Of a stretch of DNA of 64,000 nucleotides, positions 1-8,640 are shown piece by piece. Position 1 is the stretch's first letter. Each line of letters begins with the position of its first letter. Both the position numbers and the translations under genes were made by a program. A model generated the notes under the pieces. It was not told the origin of the DNA. It searched no databases and saw only the letters and a program-made list of their open reading frames with translations. The stretch lies in NCBI GenBank assembly GCA_026391675.1, contig JAPLDQ010000021.1, positions 30,060 to 94,059 on the forward strand, given 5' to 3'. Source of the stretch: Bacteroidota bacterium. Lineage in GTDB: Bacteria > Bacteroidota > Bacteroidia > Bacteroidales > JACABE01.

Positions 1-154
1 AATAATGACTTCCTTCATTGATAATTGAAGATGCATTAAAAGTATTTATTGAGTTATTTGGGTATGGTGTATATAGTTTATTATACGTTAAGGTTTGGCA
101 AATTATTGATTTTGCTAATAGAATAACAATAATTATTACTAATATTTTTTTCAT
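1..154 (-). CDS. Partial secreted protein, N-terminal end only
   Basis: The start codon is at 154 and the frame stays open to the window edge, giving about 51 residues. The protein begins MKKILVIIIVILLAK, a Lys-rich start followed by a hydrophobic stretch, and runs into SIICQTLTY, so it has an export signal. The Cys lacks a good lipobox, so signal peptidase I cleavage near CQT is more likely than a lipoprotein. The remaining residues are rich in Asn, Tyr, Thr and Ser, as in secreted Bacteroidota proteins. The function cannot be read from this fragment. Confidence 0.6.
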   Translation of the reverse strand, partial: MKKILVIIIVILLAKSIICQTLTYNKLYTPYPNNSINTFNASSIINEGSHY

Positions 155-173
155 TTTAGAATTATTTATTTAA

Positions 174-208
174 AAAGAACTCCTCCTATATCATTAGAGG
201 AGTTCTTT
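174..208. terminator. Bidirectional hairpin terminator
   Basis: AAAGAACTCCTC (174-185) pairs perfectly with GAGGAGTTCTTT (197-208) around an 11-nt loop. A-rich and T-rich flanks allow termination in either direction. It separates the partial minus-strand gene from the decayed transposase to its right. Confidence 0.7.
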
Positions 209-265
209 ATTTACAAAATTAATGTTTTATTATTAATTTTTCAACAAATTGTTTTTTGCCATTAA

Positions 266-610
266 CTAGCTCCTAATAATAAGATTTCTGGTGGAAGAAT
301 CTTAAGTAGTCGCATCCCAAAAAGGAAAAATAATGCAGGGCAAGTTTTTAAAATGGCAGCATTTTCAGTACAAAGAAGTGAAAACTGGTTAGCAATGTTT
401 TTCCATCGGATTAAAGTAAAAAAAGGAACTGCAAAAGCAGTAGTAGCAACTGCAAGAAAAATTGCTGTAATATTTTATAAAATGATGCAAGATAAAGTAT
501 TATTTACACCAATTCCTATTGAAAAATACAATGAGGTATTTAAAGATAATCAAATAAAGTGATTAAAACGGAACGCTCAAAGACTTGGTTATCAGATTAT
601 AGGTGAGTAG
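266..610 (+). pseudogene. Decayed C-terminal remnant of an IS110/IS116-family transposase
   Basis: The frame reads LAPNNKISGGRIL from 266, directly after an in-frame TAA at 263-265, and continues through KRKNNAGQVFKMAAFSV and KAVVATARKIAVIFYKMM. These are the conserved C-terminal blocks of IS110/IS116/IS902 transposases (Transposase_20 region). A TGA at 560-562 interrupts the frame, after which it resumes in phase with LKRNAQRLGYQIIGE to a TAG at 608-610, again typical of the family's C-terminus. The N-terminal RuvC-like catalytic DEDD domain is missing. An ATG at 353 could start a 69-residue peptide, but that is only a fragment of the domain. I see no element ends or target duplication. The remnant is inert and marks a past insertion between the first gene and uvrB. 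Confidence 0.8.
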
Positions 611-772
611 TTACTTAAGAGGGAAAAGTAATATATAAAATAAAAACCAATTATATTGCATATATAATCTTACTATTACCGACGGAATATTGAACAAAAA
701 TCAGGAGTTTTTATAGCGACGAAGTCAGCCAATGCAATAGCTTACAAACAAGACTTTGCCGGGCGGGTTAAT

Positions 773-2809
773 TTATTCCGATTTATAAGGATTCTGACTT
801 TTTGTATCAATCAATTTCTCAATTTCAAACATTTCGTCCCTTAGTTTTGCAGCTTCAATAAAATCAAGTGCTTTAACAGCTTTATTCATATCTGATTTTA
901 AGACTTGCAGACTCTTTTGCAATTGTTCTTTACTTAAATATTTAAGCACAGGTTCAGCTGCCTGTCCGATAACATCACTTTCAATATACGGTCTGGGCTG
1001 ATTGGCAGCGGTTTTACTTTGTCCGAATGCTTTATCTGCAGATCTGAAAATGGTAGTAGGGGTGATGTTGTTTTCTAAATTGTATTTGATCTGCTTTTCA
1101 CGTTTGCGATTGGTTGAATCTATTGTCATTTGCATGGAGTGGGTAATCTTATCTGCATACATAATAACAATACTGTTCACATTACGGGCCGCACGACCAG
1201 ATGTCTGTGTCAGTGACCTTTCTGAACGGAGGAATCCTTCTTTATCCGCATCCAGTATGGCAACCAGTGAAACTTCCGGTAAATCAAGACCTTCACGTAT
1301 GAGATTTACTCCAATCAATACATCAAAACTGCCGGCTCTCAGGTCATTCAGTATTTCAATCCTTTCCAGTGTATGCACTTCAGAATGGATATAACGACAA
1401 CGGATGCCGATATTTGCAAAATACTTTGCCAGTTCTTCGGCCATTCTTTTGGTTAAAGTGGTAACCAGGGTCCGTTCATTGCGGGCTGTTACTTTTTCTA
1501 TTTCATCCAGTAAATCATCCACCTGATTCAGACTGGGACGAACCTCAATCATTGGATCCAAAAGGCCGGTCGGACGTATTAATTGCTCAACCACAACACC
1601 ATCGGACAATTGTAGTTCATAATCAGCAGGAGTCGCACTTACAAAAACAATCTGATTAATCATTGCCTCAAATTCATCGAATTTCAACGGCCGGTTATCC
1701 ATGGCAGAAGGCAAACGGAATCCATATTCCACGAGATTTTGCTTACGCGAACGGTCACCGCCATACATGGCGCGAACCTGTGGAATGGTAGCATGGCTTT
1801 CATCCACAACCAACAGGAAATCATCAGGAAAATAGTCAATAAGGCAAAAAGGGCGGCTGCCTTGTGCTCTGCCATCGAAATAGCGGGAATAATTTTCAAT
1901 GCCTGAGCAATAGCCTAATTCGCGCATCATTTCCATATCATAAGTAACACGGTCTTCCAGCCTTTTAGCTTCCAGATGCTTGCCAGCATCTTTCAAAAAA
2001 GCAATCTGTTTTACCAGATCATCCTGAATATCATAAATGGCTTTTTTGATTTTATCAGGTGATGTTACGAAAATATTTGCAGGATAAACGATGATTTCAT
2101 CATGGATATCAATAGTATATGCATTAATAACATCAAAAGATTCAATACTTTCAATTTCATCACCAAAGAAAATAATGCGGAAAGCATAATCCAGATAAGC
2201 CGGATAAATTTCAACGGTATCGCCTTTTACCCTGAAATTACCTCTGCTAAAATCGCCTTCAGTTCTTGAATATAAACTACCGACAAAACTTAGCAACAAC
2301 TTGTTTCTGCTTAATTTCTCACCTTTCTTAATAGTGATGATATTGCTGTAAAAATCAGCAGGATTTCCAATTCCATAAATACAGGAAACAGAAGCCACAA
2401 CAATTACATCTTTCCTGGCCGAAAGCAAGGCAGAAGAAGTACTTAACCTGAATTTTTCAATTTCATCATTAATGGAAAGATCTTTTTCAATATAGGTATT
2501 GGTAGAAGGAATAAAAGCTTCGGGCTGGTAATAATCGTAATAGGAAACAAAATATTCAACAGCATTTTCAGGGAAAAACAGTTTGAATTCGCTGTATAAT
2601 TGTGCAGCTAATGTCTTGTTATGGCTAAGTATAAGTGTCGGTTTCTGAACCTGTTGAATGATGTTGGCTACAGTAAACGTTTTACCCGAGCCTGTAACAC
2701 CAAGCAGGGTCTGGGCTTTGTCACCTCTGTTGATACCTTCAACCAGTTGTTTGATGGCATCCGGCTGATCACCGGTGGGTATAAAATCTGATGTGAGTTT
2801 AAATTCCAT
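773..2809 (-). CDS. uvrB: UvrABC excinuclease subunit B
   Basis: This is the damage-verifying helicase subunit of nucleotide excision repair. It receives lesion-bound DNA from UvrA and recruits the UvrC nuclease in the cytoplasm. The 678-residue length is usual. Visible features are Walker A GVTGSGKT (37-44), the beta-hairpin block YYDYYQPEA (about 90-98) that inserts between DNA strands, the DESH helicase box (336-339), helicase motifs ending in QTSGRAARN, and a C-terminal UVR domain (about 630-666, ALDFIEAAKLRDEM) that contacts UvrC. The gene stands alone. A -7-like element lies at 2922-2929, so its leader would include a dispersed palindromic repeat. The identification is very secure. Confidence 0.97.
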   Translation of the reverse strand: MEFKLTSDFIPTGDQPDAIKQLVEGINRGDKAQTLLGVTGSGKTFTVANIIQQVQKPTLILSHNKTLAAQLYSEFKLFFPENAVEYFVSYYDYYQPEAFIPSTNTYIEKDLSINDEIEKFRLSTSSALLSARKDVIVVASVSCIYGIGNPADFYSNIITIKKGEKLSRNKLLLSFVGSLYSRTEGDFSRGNFRVKGDTVEIYPAYLDYAFRIIFFGDEIESIESFDVINAYTIDIHDEIIVYPANIFVTSPDKIKKAIYDIQDDLVKQIAFLKDAGKHLEAKRLEDRVTYDMEMMRELGYCSGIENYSRYFDGRAQGSRPFCLIDYFPDDFLLVVDESHATIPQVRAMYGGDRSRKQNLVEYGFRLPSAMDNRPLKFDEFEAMINQIVFVSATPADYELQLSDGVVVEQLIRPTGLLDPMIEVRPSLNQVDDLLDEIEKVTARNERTLVTTLTKRMAEELAKYFANIGIRCRYIHSEVHTLERIEILNDLRAGSFDVLIGVNLIREGLDLPEVSLVAILDADKEGFLRSERSLTQTSGRAARNVNSIVIMYADKITHSMQMTIDSTNRKREKQIKYNLENNITPTTIFRSADKAFGQSKTAANQPRPYIESDVIGQAAEPVLKYLSKEQLQKSLQVLKSDMNKAVKALDFIEAAKLRDEMFEIEKLIDTKSQNPYKSE

Positions 2810-2825
2810 TTTTTACCAAAGCATG

Positions 2826-2898
2826 TTTTGTCATTCCGAACGAAGTGAGGAATCTCATAAAAGAAGAAAGAGATGCTTCCTTCGTCAGCATGACAAAA
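2826..2898. repeat. Dispersed palindromic repeat, TCATTCCGAACGAAGTGAGGAA type
   Basis: The left arm (2826-2856, beginning TTTTGTCATTCCGAACG) is imperfectly complementary to the right arm (2870-2898, ending GCATGACAAAA), so the region can fold into one long hairpin. A half copy of the right arm (GAGATTCTTCGCTGACG, through AATGACAA) occurs near 57538-57571. Repeats of this kind are common between genes in Bacteroidota genomes. It probably lies in the uvrB leader. Confidence 0.7.
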
Positions 2899-2921
2899 GA
2901 AAATAATGTGTATTAACTATG

Positions 2922-2929
2922 CAAAAATA
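2922..2929 (-). promoter_or_regulatory. Candidate uvrB -7 element
   Basis: On the minus strand the sequence reads TATTTTTG, matching TAnnTTTG, about 113 nt upstream of the uvrB start. I see no clear TTG at the -33 position, so the support is moderate. Confidence 0.4.
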
Positions 2930-2987
2930 ATCAAAAAATCCCTAGTTTTTAGTATATTTATAAATGGGTGTTTTATTTTTTTTTAAT

Positions 2988-3030
2988 CTTTGTGTCTTTG
3001 TGTCTTTGTGGCATAAAGACATTGTGGCAA
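2988..3030. repeat. Degenerate CTTTGTG tandem repeat
   Basis: CTTTGTGT units run in tandem from 2988 and finish in TTGTGGC and ATTGTGGCAA. The sequence resembles the CTTTGTGCCTTAGTGGCAAA repeat at 19521-19547 and its inverse at 25127-25158. Confidence 0.5.
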
Positions 3031-3040
3031 TAATTAAAAT

Positions 3041-3071
3041 TTGCTAAATTGAGCAGAATTATATAAATTTG
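3041..3071 (+). promoter_or_regulatory. Bacteroidota-type promoter of the etf operon
   Basis: A TTG at 3041-3043 and TAAATTTG at 3064-3071 are 20 nt apart, a good match to TTTG-N19-21-TAnnTTTG. The transcript would start near 3077 with a leader of roughly 25 nt before etfB. Confidence 0.7.
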
Positions 3072-3103
3072 CAAACTTTTACGGAAAAAATAAACCAAAA
3101 TAT

Positions 3104-3976
3104 ATGAGTTTTAGAATTGTAGTTTTAGCAAAGCAGGTTCCAGATACACGCAATGTTGGGAAAGACGCTATGAAGGCTGATGGTACCGTTAACCGTGCTG
3201 CATTACCGGCTATTTACAACCCTGAAGATTTAAATGCCCTTGAAATGGCATTACACATCAAAAGTAAAATAAAAGGTGCTGAAGTAATTATTTTAACCAT
3301 GGGGCCACCAAGAGCTGCAGAAATCATTCGCGAATCTATATACCGTGGTGCTGATGGTGGTTATCTGATTACCGACAGAAAATTTGCAGGTTCTGATACC
3401 CTGGCCACTTCTTATGCCATTTCTTTAGCAGTTAAAAAATTAGCACCTTATCATCTTGTGATCTCAGGCCGTCAGGCTATTGATGGTGATACTGCTCAGG
3501 TAGGACCACAGACTGCTGAAAAATTAGCTATTCCGCAAATTACCTATGCCGAAGAAGTTGAATCCGTTGATGAAAAACAAATAACTATCAAACGAAGACT
3601 GGAAAGAGGAGTAGAAGTAGTAAGAACACCACTTCCTGCGCTAATCACCGTTCATAGTTCAGCTCCTGAATGCCGTCCGCGTCAGGCTAAATTACTGATG
3701 AAATTCAAACACGCACGTACGGTTACCGAATTACAGGAAGAAGTAAGGGATTATACCGAGTTGTATATTAAAAGGCCTTATCTTCAGATTGAAGAATGGA
3801 CTGTAGCTGATTTGCATGCTGATGTTGAAATGCTTGGCCTTTCAGGTTCTCCGACAAAGGTTAAAAAAATAGAAAACGTGGTTTTACAGCAAAAAGAAAC
3901 AGTATTGTTGACTGATGCTGATAAAGATATTGAAGGATTAATGAAAGAACTCATTAGTGCCCACATTATAGGTTAA
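3104..3976 (+). CDS. etfB: Electron transfer flavoprotein subunit beta
   Basis: This subunit pairs with EtfA to carry electrons between acyl-CoA dehydrogenase and another redox partner in the cytoplasm. At 290 residues it is slightly longer than the usual 250-265. Family hallmarks include VVLAKQVPDT at the N-terminus, NPEDLNALE, a nucleotide-binding-like stretch (SGRQAIDGDTAQVGP, about residues 120-134) and the C-terminal block that packs on EtfA. It is the first gene of a three-gene operon, 31 nt ahead of etfA, with its own promoter at 3041-3071. Sequence alone does not show whether this Etf bifurcates electrons. The pairing with a dehydrogenase and the lack of a nearby EtfD/EtfQO-type gene leave both possibilities open. 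Confidence 0.94.
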   Translation: MSFRIVVLAKQVPDTRNVGKDAMKADGTVNRAALPAIYNPEDLNALEMALHIKSKIKGAEVIILTMGPPRAAEIIRESIYRGADGGYLITDRKFAGSDTLATSYAISLAVKKLAPYHLVISGRQAIDGDTAQVGPQTAEKLAIPQITYAEEVESVDEKQITIKRRLERGVEVVRTPLPALITVHSSAPECRPRQAKLLMKFKHARTVTELQEEVRDYTELYIKRPYLQIEEWTVADLHADVEMLGLSGSPTKVKKIENVVLQQKETVLLTDADKDIEGLMKELISAHIIG

Positions 3977-4007
3977 TTTTTAAAATAAAGAATTTAATAA
4001 AATACAG

Positions 4008-5030
4008 ATGAATAATTTATTTGTTTATTGTGAAGTAAATGAAGACGGATTAGTTGCCGATGTGAGCCTTGAGTTATTATCCAAAGGTAAGAAACTGGCT
4101 AATGAGCTTAAAATTAAAATGGAGGCTGTTGTTATCGGGAATGAAATTCATGATATTGAAGCCCAGTTGTATCCATACGGTGTTGATGTCATTCATTTGG
4201 CACAGGAAAAACGATTGTTCCCATACACAACTTTACCTCATGCATCCATTGTGGTTAATCTTTTCAAAGAAGAAAAACCTGAGATAGCACTTTTTGGTGC
4301 TACTTCAGTTGGCCGTGACCTTGCTCCAAGAGTTGCTTCTGCATTACGTTGTGGTTTAACCGCTGATTGTACCAGTCTTGAAATTGGTAATCATACCGAA
4401 AACAAAACACAGAAAGAATATATAAACTTGTTATATCAGATACGTCCGGCTTTTGGTGGTAATATTATTGCTACCATTATCAATCCTGATACACGTCCTC
4501 AGATTGCAACCGTGAGAGAAGGCGTAATGAAACTTGAAATTTTTTCAAAGTCATTTAAAGGCAAACTGAAAAACTTAAGTCTGGATAAATACATGAAAGA
4601 AGATGATTTCATGGTTGAAATTCTGGAACGTCATATCGAAAAACAAAAAATCAATATTAAAGGTGCTCAGATTATTGTTGCAGGCGGCTATGGTGTTGGT
4701 ACCAAAGAAAATTTCGCCTTATTGCATCAGTTAGCTGAAGTAATAGGTGGCGAAGTAGGCGCTTCAAGAGCAGCAGTTGATGCCGGTTTGGTTGACCATG
4801 CACGTCAGATAGGCCAGACAGGCGTTACCGTTCGCCCTAAATTATATATTGCCTGCGGAATTTCAGGTGCTGTTCAGCATCGTGCCGGTATGGACCAGAG
4901 TGCAAAAATCATTTCTATCAATAATGACCCTAAAGCACCTATAAACAAGATTGCTGACTATACGATTATTGGAAATGTTGGTGATATTCTACCAAAAATG
5001 ATTAAGTTTTATAAAGAAAATTCTAAATAA
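4008..5030 (+). CDS. etfA: Electron transfer flavoprotein subunit alpha
   Basis: EtfA carries the catalytic FAD of the heterodimer. The 340-residue length is normal. The C-terminal FAD-binding domain (about 215-335) is well conserved, with VAGGYGVGTKENF, GASRAAVDAG, RQIGQTGVTVRPKLYIACGI, SGAVQHRAGM and INNDPKAPI. The N-terminal domain (about 1-190) shows the usual ATSVGRDLAPRVA block. It lies between etfB and an acyl-CoA dehydrogenase gene that starts 13 nt downstream, so the three are almost certainly cotranscribed and act together in acyl-CoA oxidation or enoyl-CoA reduction. Confidence 0.95.
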   Translation: MNNLFVYCEVNEDGLVADVSLELLSKGKKLANELKIKMEAVVIGNEIHDIEAQLYPYGVDVIHLAQEKRLFPYTTLPHASIVVNLFKEEKPEIALFGATSVGRDLAPRVASALRCGLTADCTSLEIGNHTENKTQKEYINLLYQIRPAFGGNIIATIINPDTRPQIATVREGVMKLEIFSKSFKGKLKNLSLDKYMKEDDFMVEILERHIEKQKINIKGAQIIVAGGYGVGTKENFALLHQLAEVIGGEVGASRAAVDAGLVDHARQIGQTGVTVRPKLYIACGISGAVQHRAGMDQSAKIISINNDPKAPINKIADYTIIGNVGDILPKMIKFYKENSK

Positions 5031-5043
5031 TAAATAAAGAATA

Positions 5044-6750
5044 ATGGCAAATTTTTATACCGATAACGAAGATTTAAAATTTCACCTTACACATCCTGCA
5101 ATGGATAAAATCGTAAGCCTGAAAGAAAGAAATTTTGCTGATAAAGAACAATATGATTATGCTCCTGTTGATTTTGAGGATTGCATGGATAATTATGATA
5201 AAATACTCGAAATTATCGGTGAAATTGCAGGCGATACCATAGCACCCAATGCTGAAGATGTTGATCATGATGGTCCTGAGCTGATTAATAATCAGGTAAA
5301 CTATGCCAAAGGTACACGTCAGAACTATGATACACTGGTTCAGGCCGGTGTTGTTGGTATATCATTACCACGTAAATATGGCGGACTTAATTTTTCTTTC
5401 GTTCCTTATGTTATGTCAGCTGAACTGGTAGCCCGTGCTGATGCAGGTTTTGCCAATATCTGGGGTTTGCAGGATTGTGCTGAAACGTTACACGAGTTTG
5501 CTTCTGATGAAATCAAAGATGAATTTTTACCACGCTTTAACCGTGATGGTGCCACTGCAGCAATGGATTTAACCGAGCCTGATGCCGGTTCCGATTTGCA
5601 GGCTGTTCAACTTAAAGCCACTTATGATGAAAAAGCAGGTCTCTGGCGTTTAAACGGTGTAAAGCGTTTTATTACCAATGGTGATGCAGATGTATCACTG
5701 GTATTGGCCCGTTCCGAAGAAGGAACTTCTGATGCCCGTGGTCTTTCATTATTTGTTTATGATAGAAAAGACAATGCCATGACGGTACGCCGTATCGAAA
5801 ATAAATTAGGAATTAAAGGTTCTCCAACCTGTGAACTTGTATTTACCAATGCTCCTGCAAAACTTGTTGGCGATCGCAAAATGGGTCTTATTAAATATGT
5901 AATGTCACTGATGAACTCAGCCCGTTTGGGTGTTGGTGCTCAATCTGTTGGTATTGCTGAAGCTGCTTACCGTGAAGCTTTGAAATATGCTCATGAAAGA
6001 GAACAATTTGGTAAATCTATTATAGAGTATCCGGCAGTTTATGAGATGCTTACCAATATGAAAGCCAAAACCGATGCAATTCGTACATTATTGTATGAAA
6101 CTTCGAGATACGTTGATATTTACAAATCATACAATAATATTGCTGAAGACAGAACCCTTACTCCTGAAGAAAGAAACGATTTTAAACATCATCAGAGAAT
6201 AGCAGATGTTTATACTCCTTTATTGAAATTATTCTCAAGCGAATATTGTAACCAGATTGCTTACGATTCTTTGCAGGTTCATGGTGGAACCGGTTTTATG
6301 AAAGATTTTCCAATCGAACGCATTTATCGTGATGCACGTATTACTACTATTTATGAAGGAACATCACAATTACAGGTTGTTGCTGCAATCAAAGGTATTG
6401 GGAATGGTCTTTATATGAAAATATTACGTGATAACGAAAAACTTTCTATAAAGCCTGAATTAGAATATCTGAAACATTCATTGGTGAAAATGACTGACCA
6501 GTTGGAAAAGACAATTGAAAAAGTTACTACTGCCGAAAGTGCTGAATTGTATGATTTCCATTCACGCCGTTTGGTGGAAATGGCCGGAAATACGCTGATA
6601 GGTTACTTATTGTTATTTGATGCCAACCGCAGTGATAAATATAAAAAATCTGCAGAAATTTTTATTCGTTTGGGTAAAACTGAAAATACACAGAAAGTTA
6701 GCTTTATCAATAGCTTTGATGTTAAAGAACTCGGGAATTACAAATACTAG
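5044..6750 (+). CDS. Acyl-CoA dehydrogenase family protein with C-terminal extension
   Basis: This is an FAD enzyme that oxidises the alpha-beta bond of an acyl-CoA, or runs the reverse reaction, exchanging electrons with the Etf encoded just upstream. The core shows TEPDAGSD, NGVKRFITNGD, the GVGAQSVGIAEAAY helix, HGGTGFMKDFPIERIYRDARI and IYEGTSQLQ, in which the Glu of YEGT matches the usual catalytic base. At 568 residues it is about 170-190 longer than simple short-chain enzymes. The extra helical tail (from about 450) resembles the long bacterial subfamily seen in Bacteroidota. The acyl chain length cannot be read from sequence. A strong terminator follows immediately, closing the operon. 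Confidence 0.93.
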   Translation: MANFYTDNEDLKFHLTHPAMDKIVSLKERNFADKEQYDYAPVDFEDCMDNYDKILEIIGEIAGDTIAPNAEDVDHDGPELINNQVNYAKGTRQNYDTLVQAGVVGISLPRKYGGLNFSFVPYVMSAELVARADAGFANIWGLQDCAETLHEFASDEIKDEFLPRFNRDGATAAMDLTEPDAGSDLQAVQLKATYDEKAGLWRLNGVKRFITNGDADVSLVLARSEEGTSDARGLSLFVYDRKDNAMTVRRIENKLGIKGSPTCELVFTNAPAKLVGDRKMGLIKYVMSLMNSARLGVGAQSVGIAEAAYREALKYAHEREQFGKSIIEYPAVYEMLTNMKAKTDAIRTLLYETSRYVDIYKSYNNIAEDRTLTPEERNDFKHHQRIADVYTPLLKLFSSEYCNQIAYDSLQVHGGTGFMKDFPIERIYRDARITTIYEGTSQLQVVAAIKGIGNGLYMKILRDNEKLSIKPELEYLKHSLVKMTDQLEKTIEKVTTAESAELYDFHSRRLVEMAGNTLIGYLLLFDANRSDKYKKSAEIFIRLGKTENTQKVSFINSFDVKELGNYKY

Positions 6751-6780
6751 AAAAAAAAGAGGCTTTTGCCTCTTTTTTTT
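6751..6780 (+). terminator. Intrinsic terminator of the etf operon
   Basis: An A-run and GAGGC (6751-6763) pair with GCCTC and a T-run (6768-6780) across a TTTT loop, starting directly after the stop codon of the acyl-CoA dehydrogenase gene. Confidence 0.9.
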
Positions 6781-6809
6781 TGCCTTAAAATTTATATGAA
6801 AAACATCCT

Positions 6810-6817
6810 TATATTTG
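6810..6817 (+). promoter_or_regulatory. Candidate -7 element for the 6845 gene
   Basis: TATATTTG matches TAnnTTTG and lies 28 nt upstream of the start codon, just after the preceding terminator. No TTG is seen at -33. Confidence 0.5.
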
Positions 6818-6844
6818 TGAATAATTTCTAAAAATCAATTACCA

Positions 6845-7462
6845 ATGAAAAAGCTTGTAATTTTATTTATGTTCCTTCCCTTCTCACTGTTAGCCAAGTA
6901 TTTTCCGGGAAGTGTAACCCTTAATAATGAAAAAGTCTTAAAAGGGAGTATTGAAATTCCTTCATATAATGATGATTATATTAAATTTAAAGACGAAAAG
7001 ACCGGAAAGAAAGAGAAACTTAGTATTGATGATGTTAAAAGCTTTGAAATTACTGAGGATAATAAATTATATAAATATACAACACTTCGCTTATCAAATC
7101 CAAAGTTCTTAAAACCTAAAGATTTTAAAATTGATGATAAAAAATCTTGGGTCTGTATAATGAAAGAAGGTAAAATTACAGTTTATCAAACTTGTGAATC
7201 TGTTCGTGGTACACTTTATTATAGATATTATTTTACACAGTCAACTTCAGAAAAAGAAGATGAAATTGGTAAATATATTTATACCCTTTTAAGAGGTTGG
7301 GTAATTGGCGACAGGTATAAGGAATTAAAATATTATTTAAATTTTTACTTCGATAAAACATGTCCGAAATTTGCAAAAGCTATTGTAAATGAAGATCTTG
7401 ATAATATTGGTATGGAAAAGCTTGTTGATGTATATGATAAAATATGTGGCGAAAACGAATAA
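6845..7462 (+). CDS. Secreted hypothetical protein
   Basis: I do not recognise a named family. The protein has 205 residues with a signal peptide (MKKLVILFMFLPFSLLA, cleavage near residue 17), followed by GSVTLNNEKVLKGSIEIP. That stretch resembles short beta-strand domains of Bacteroidota periplasmic proteins that describe an envelope response. The rest is rich in Lys, Asp and aromatics, with two Cys (SWVCIMKEG and YQTCESVRG) about 16 residues apart and further Cys near the C-terminus (KTCPKF, KICGENE). No membrane segment follows the signal, so the product should be periplasmic or secreted. It has its own promoter and sits 27 nt ahead of a protease-like gene with which it may be cotranscribed. 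Confidence 0.75.
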   Translation: MKKLVILFMFLPFSLLAKYFPGSVTLNNEKVLKGSIEIPSYNDDYIKFKDEKTGKKEKLSIDDVKSFEITEDNKLYKYTTLRLSNPKFLKPKDFKIDDKKSWVCIMKEGKITVYQTCESVRGTLYYRYYFTQSTSEKEDEIGKYIYTLLRGWVIGDRYKELKYYLNFYFDKTCPKFAKAIVNEDLDNIGMEKLVDVYDKICGENE

Positions 7463-7489
7463 TTAATAAATTATTTTAATATTAATTTT

Positions 7490-8389
7490 ATGTTTGTAAA
7501 AGCAATTGAAGAAGTATCAAATTATACCAGACCCATACATTTTATATCAAGGAACTATAACGAAACAATAGTAAGACCTGGTTCTGCAACTTTATTTTTT
7601 GTTAATGAATTTGGATGTGCCGTAACGTGTAAGCATGTTGTTGATTTAATCAGCAAAAGAGATGCTATCAACCTGAATTATAATAATTTTCGTAACGAAA
7701 AAGCAGCTATCGGCATATATAATCATATTCAACAAATAAAGGAGTTAGAAAGTAAATATAAATACGTTGTAAATGAAGACAATCCAACCATTATTCAGCT
7801 TAAAGAAACCTTCGTTGGATGTATTGCAGAACCTTTAGTCAGATACAAATGGATCAATCATCCTAAATATGATTTATCAATTATCATTTTTGAAGATTTT
7901 AATCAACCCTTGTATAAATCATATGCCCGTTTTGTAAAAGATAATACAACATTACAGCAGGGCAAATTCCTATGCAGATTAGGATATCCTTTCCCAGAGT
8001 TTAGTAATTTTAATTACAATAGTGAAATAGATGATATTGAGTGGACAACGACTGGTATTAAAGAAACACCACGTTTCCCGATTGAAGGAATGTTAACACG
8101 TCATTTAGGGGATGAGGGAAAAATTGTCGGACTTGAATTAAGTACTCCAGGCCTCAGAGGTCAAAGCGGTGGTCCACTTTTTAATGAAAAAGCAAATGTA
8201 GGTGGCATGCAATCCAGCACCAATCATTTACATCTTGGATTTGATATGAAAAACCATAATTATAATATTAACGGGGCATCAATAAAAATCAACAATCAGC
8301 CTTTTTTACACGTCGGTCATTGCATTCATGCTGATGTAATCAAAGATTTTCTGAAAGAGAACGGAATTAAATATTACGAAGAAGAATAA
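7490..8389 (+). CDS. Trypsin-fold serine protease-like protein, no signal peptide
   Basis: The 299-residue product shows a plausible chymotrypsin-type triad. His49 lies in AVTCKHVVD where trypsin-like enzymes have TAxHVV, Asp128 in HPKYDLSIIIF, and Ser226 in GLRGQSGGPLF, a clear GxSGGP site. This matches the Trypsin_2/HtrA-like fold, but there is no signal peptide, membrane anchor or PDZ domain, so it may act in the cytoplasm. Trypsin-fold proteins without export signals are sometimes effector or sensor domains in defence or stress systems, but nothing nearby proves this. The closest gene is the secreted 205-residue protein 27 nt upstream. The protease assignment is secure as a fold and moderate as an activity. 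Confidence 0.8.
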   Translation: MFVKAIEEVSNYTRPIHFISRNYNETIVRPGSATLFFVNEFGCAVTCKHVVDLISKRDAINLNYNNFRNEKAAIGIYNHIQQIKELESKYKYVVNEDNPTIIQLKETFVGCIAEPLVRYKWINHPKYDLSIIIFEDFNQPLYKSYARFVKDNTTLQQGKFLCRLGYPFPEFSNFNYNSEIDDIEWTTTGIKETPRFPIEGMLTRHLGDEGKIVGLELSTPGLRGQSGGPLFNEKANVGGMQSSTNHLHLGFDMKNHNYNINGASIKINNQPFLHVGHCIHADVIKDFLKENGIKYYEEE

Positions 8390-8592
8390 TGATATAATAT
8401 TTAGTTTAAAGTTTTAAAGATATGGATATTAAATAATTAATTTAATAGATTCCATTTTAAAATATTGCAGTGAATTAAACATATTTTTAATTCTAATTTT
8501 CGCAATCCAAAAGTATAACAACCTAAAATAATAAATCATAATTTATTCCTTTGATTTCCTGATTTAAAATTAAATTTTCAGAGAATATAATT

Positions 8593-8600
8593 TAAATTTG
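8593..8600 (+). promoter_or_regulatory. Candidate -7 element for the 8641 gene
   Basis: TAAATTTG matches TAnnTTTG and lies 41 nt upstream of the start codon. The 250-nt gap before the gene is otherwise very AT-rich and I see no other feature in it. Confidence 0.5.
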
Positions 8601-8640
8601 CAATAGAAATTTAAACTACTTACACTTTACTTTAGTAAAA

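Noticed and set aside
1002..1394. Long open frame on the plus strand inside uvrB.
   Set aside because: It runs antisense to a fully conserved uvrB and its product resembles no family.
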